24,344 bases of DNA, from NCBI GenBank assembly GCA_000438115.1, contig FR903636.1, positions 170,918 to 195,261 on the forward strand, read 5' to 3'. The notes beneath the pieces are model-generated. The model had not been told where the DNA came from. It saw only the letters and a list, made by a program, of their open reading frames with translations, and did no database searches. Both the position numbers and the translations under genes were made by a program. The stretch comes from Prevotella sp. CAG:617. Its GTDB lineage: Bacteria > Bacteroidota > Bacteroidia > Bacteroidales > Bacteroidaceae. Shown piece by piece: positions 23,363 to 24,344 of this stretch (positions within the stretch are counted from its first letter, which is position 1; each line of letters begins with the position of its first letter).

Positions 23363-24073
23363 ATGGAAACAGCATTATATCTCATACCCGTATTGTTAGG
23401 TGATACAGAGCCCCGACAAGTTCTTCCCGATTACAACCGCGATGTGATATTGAATATCCGCCATTTCGTGGTCGAGGATGTACGCTCTGCCCGCCGTTTC
23501 CTGAAAAGGGTAGAGAAGAGCATTGATATTGATGCTCTTTCGTTTTATCCCATGGGGAAACATGCCGACCGTAATTTGTATGCCCAGTATCTTGAACCAC
23601 TGCGCAAGGGAGAGTCGGTAGGCGTGTTGAGCGAGGCCGGTTGTCCGGCAGTAGCCGATCCGGGGGCCGAGGTCGTACGCGTGGCTCCGCAGGAAGGGTT
23701 GCGTGTGATTCCGTTGGTTGGTCCGTCGTCTATACTGCTGGCTGTAATGGGGTCAGGATTCAACGGACAGAGTTTTGCCTTCAACGGCTATCTTCCCATT
23801 GACGCCGGCGAACGGGTTCGCAAACTGAAATTGCTGGAATCGCGGGCCATATCTGAAAAACAGACTCAGCTGTTTATTGAAACACCGTATAGGAATGCCA
23901 AATTGCTGGCCGATATTCTGAATACCTGCAAGCCTTCTACCCGTTTGTGTATCGCTGCAGGATTGACTACGGAGCAGGAATTCCTGCGGACGCTCACCGT
24001 ACAGCAGTGGAAAAAAATGTCTTTGCCCGATTTAAGTAAGATACCGACTATCTTTGCTATATTTCAATCGTAA
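23363..24073 (+). CDS. SAM-dependent methyltransferase, RsmI-like (tetrapyrrole methylase fold)
   Basis: The 236-residue protein is shorter than typical RsmI (about 275-290). It shows family motifs: LYLIPVLLGDTEPRQVLP at the start, GVLSEAGCPAVADPGAEVVR (about residues 87-106) corresponding to the RsmI SDAGTPxISDPG motif, and IPLVGPSSILLAVMGSGF. RsmI 2'-O-methylates C1402 of 16S rRNA. From memory, Bacteroides carry a full-length RsmI plus this shorter paralogue, so the substrate is uncertain and no gene symbol is given. It starts 46 bases after the GldB-like gene and is followed by a hairpin terminator. Confidence 0.88.
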   Translation: METALYLIPVLLGDTEPRQVLPDYNRDVILNIRHFVVEDVRSARRFLKRVEKSIDIDALSFYPMGKHADRNLYAQYLEPLRKGESVGVLSEAGCPAVADPGAEVVRVAPQEGLRVIPLVGPSSILLAVMGSGFNGQSFAFNGYLPIDAGERVRKLKLLESRAISEKQTQLFIETPYRNAKLLADILNTCKPSTRLCIAAGLTTEQEFLRTLTVQQWKKMSLPDLSKIPTIFAIFQS

Positions 24074-24131
24074 TTTCGAGCGACCGAAAACCGTTTCTTT
24101 ACGCAGCTTATCCGTAGTTTAAATGAATAAT

Positions 24132-24166
24132 GCCGGTCCGCATCCAGGGGCCGGCTCTTTTTTTCT
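24132..24166 (+). terminator. Intrinsic terminator after the RsmI-like gene
   Basis: An 8-base stem GCCGGTCC (24132-24139) with GGGCCGGC (24148-24155), one G-T pair, has an 8-base loop and is followed by a T-run from 24158. It lies 58 bases after the stop codon. Confidence 0.85.
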
Positions 24167-24344
24167 TTTCTTTTTCATGGGGCTTGGGCATGCAGGGCTG
24201 ACAAGGTGCCGGTCTTTTTTGTTTTCCTGCCTTCTGTTTTTGTTTTCTTCCCGGATGATTTTTTGTATCCGGCGGCAGTTACACTTTTGAGGTCATTTGT
24301 TTATCCGTGTCGGCGCTGCAGGTGTTTCAGATATAAACGACCGA
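24167..24344. other. Right-edge sequence without a supported gene
   Basis: No gene can be supported here. A minus-strand frame entering from the right edge reads GRLYLKHLQRRHG and stops at 24301-24303, which could be the end of a neighbouring gene but is only 13 residues. A short inverted repeat CCGGAT/ATCCGG (24251-24256, 24267-24272) has no clean T-run on either side. Confidence 0.25.

Noticed and set aside
1..24344. Mobile elements, CRISPR arrays, tRNA or rRNA genes
   Set aside because: No transposase, integrase, regular spaced repeats, or tRNA/rRNA-like sequences were found on either strand by reading.

Overview
The window looks like chromosomal DNA of a gut-type Bacteroidales, most likely Bacteroidaceae (Bacteroides/Phocaeicola-like). 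The reasons are near-textbook Bacteroides versions of PurM, RF1, PyrF, QueC/QueF and MtaB, promoter boxes of the Bacteroidetes type (TTTG, about 19-21 nt, TAnnTTTG), absence of obvious Shine-Dalgarno sites, a GldB-like lipoprotein, a DUF4831-like protein, and two secreted glycosidases for host glycans. No tRNA, rRNA, CRISPR array, IS element or phage gene was seen.

Layout. (1) Positions 1-3275 (+): the tail of a TPM-domain protein, lemA, purM, a 91-residue membrane protein and prfA, tightly packed and closed by a strong bidirectional terminator. (2) 3385-4065 (-): a secreted TlpA-like thioredoxin, divergent from pyrF (4299-5126, +). (3) 5292-7826 (+): a GH89 alpha-N-acetylglucosaminidase gene interrupted by one in-frame amber codon. 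(4) 7901-15850 (-): a long run transcribed as nnr > DUF4831-like > GH110 alpha-galactosidase > tsaC-like > ClC channel > fmt, starting at a consensus promoter that would give an almost leaderless nnr mRNA. (5) 15942-17543 (-): menG > aroE. (6) 17784-19762 (+): a consensus promoter and a compact preQ1-I-type riboswitch in front of a YhhQ-family queuosine-precursor transporter, then queC and queF. (7) 19828-24073 (+): mtaB, a family 2 glycosyltransferase, a GldB-like lipoprotein and an RsmI-like methylase, then a terminator. The last ~180 bases hold no gene I can support.

How the genes fit together. Several act on tRNA or translation: tsaC (t6A37), mtaB (ms2t6A37), yhhQ/queC/queF (queuosine at position 34), fmt (initiator tRNA), prfA (stop decoding) and an RsmI-like methylase. 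A second theme is host glycan use (GH89 and GH110). The GH110 gene sits inside a housekeeping operon and shares an ATGA stop/start with tsaC.

Most noteworthy: the preQ1-I aptamer placed directly against the start codon of the transporter, with conserved positions matching the well-studied Bacillus aptamer; the single amber codon in an otherwise intact GH89 gene; and several genes whose -7 promoter box lies 1-8 bases before the start codon. I found no clearly new multi-gene system.
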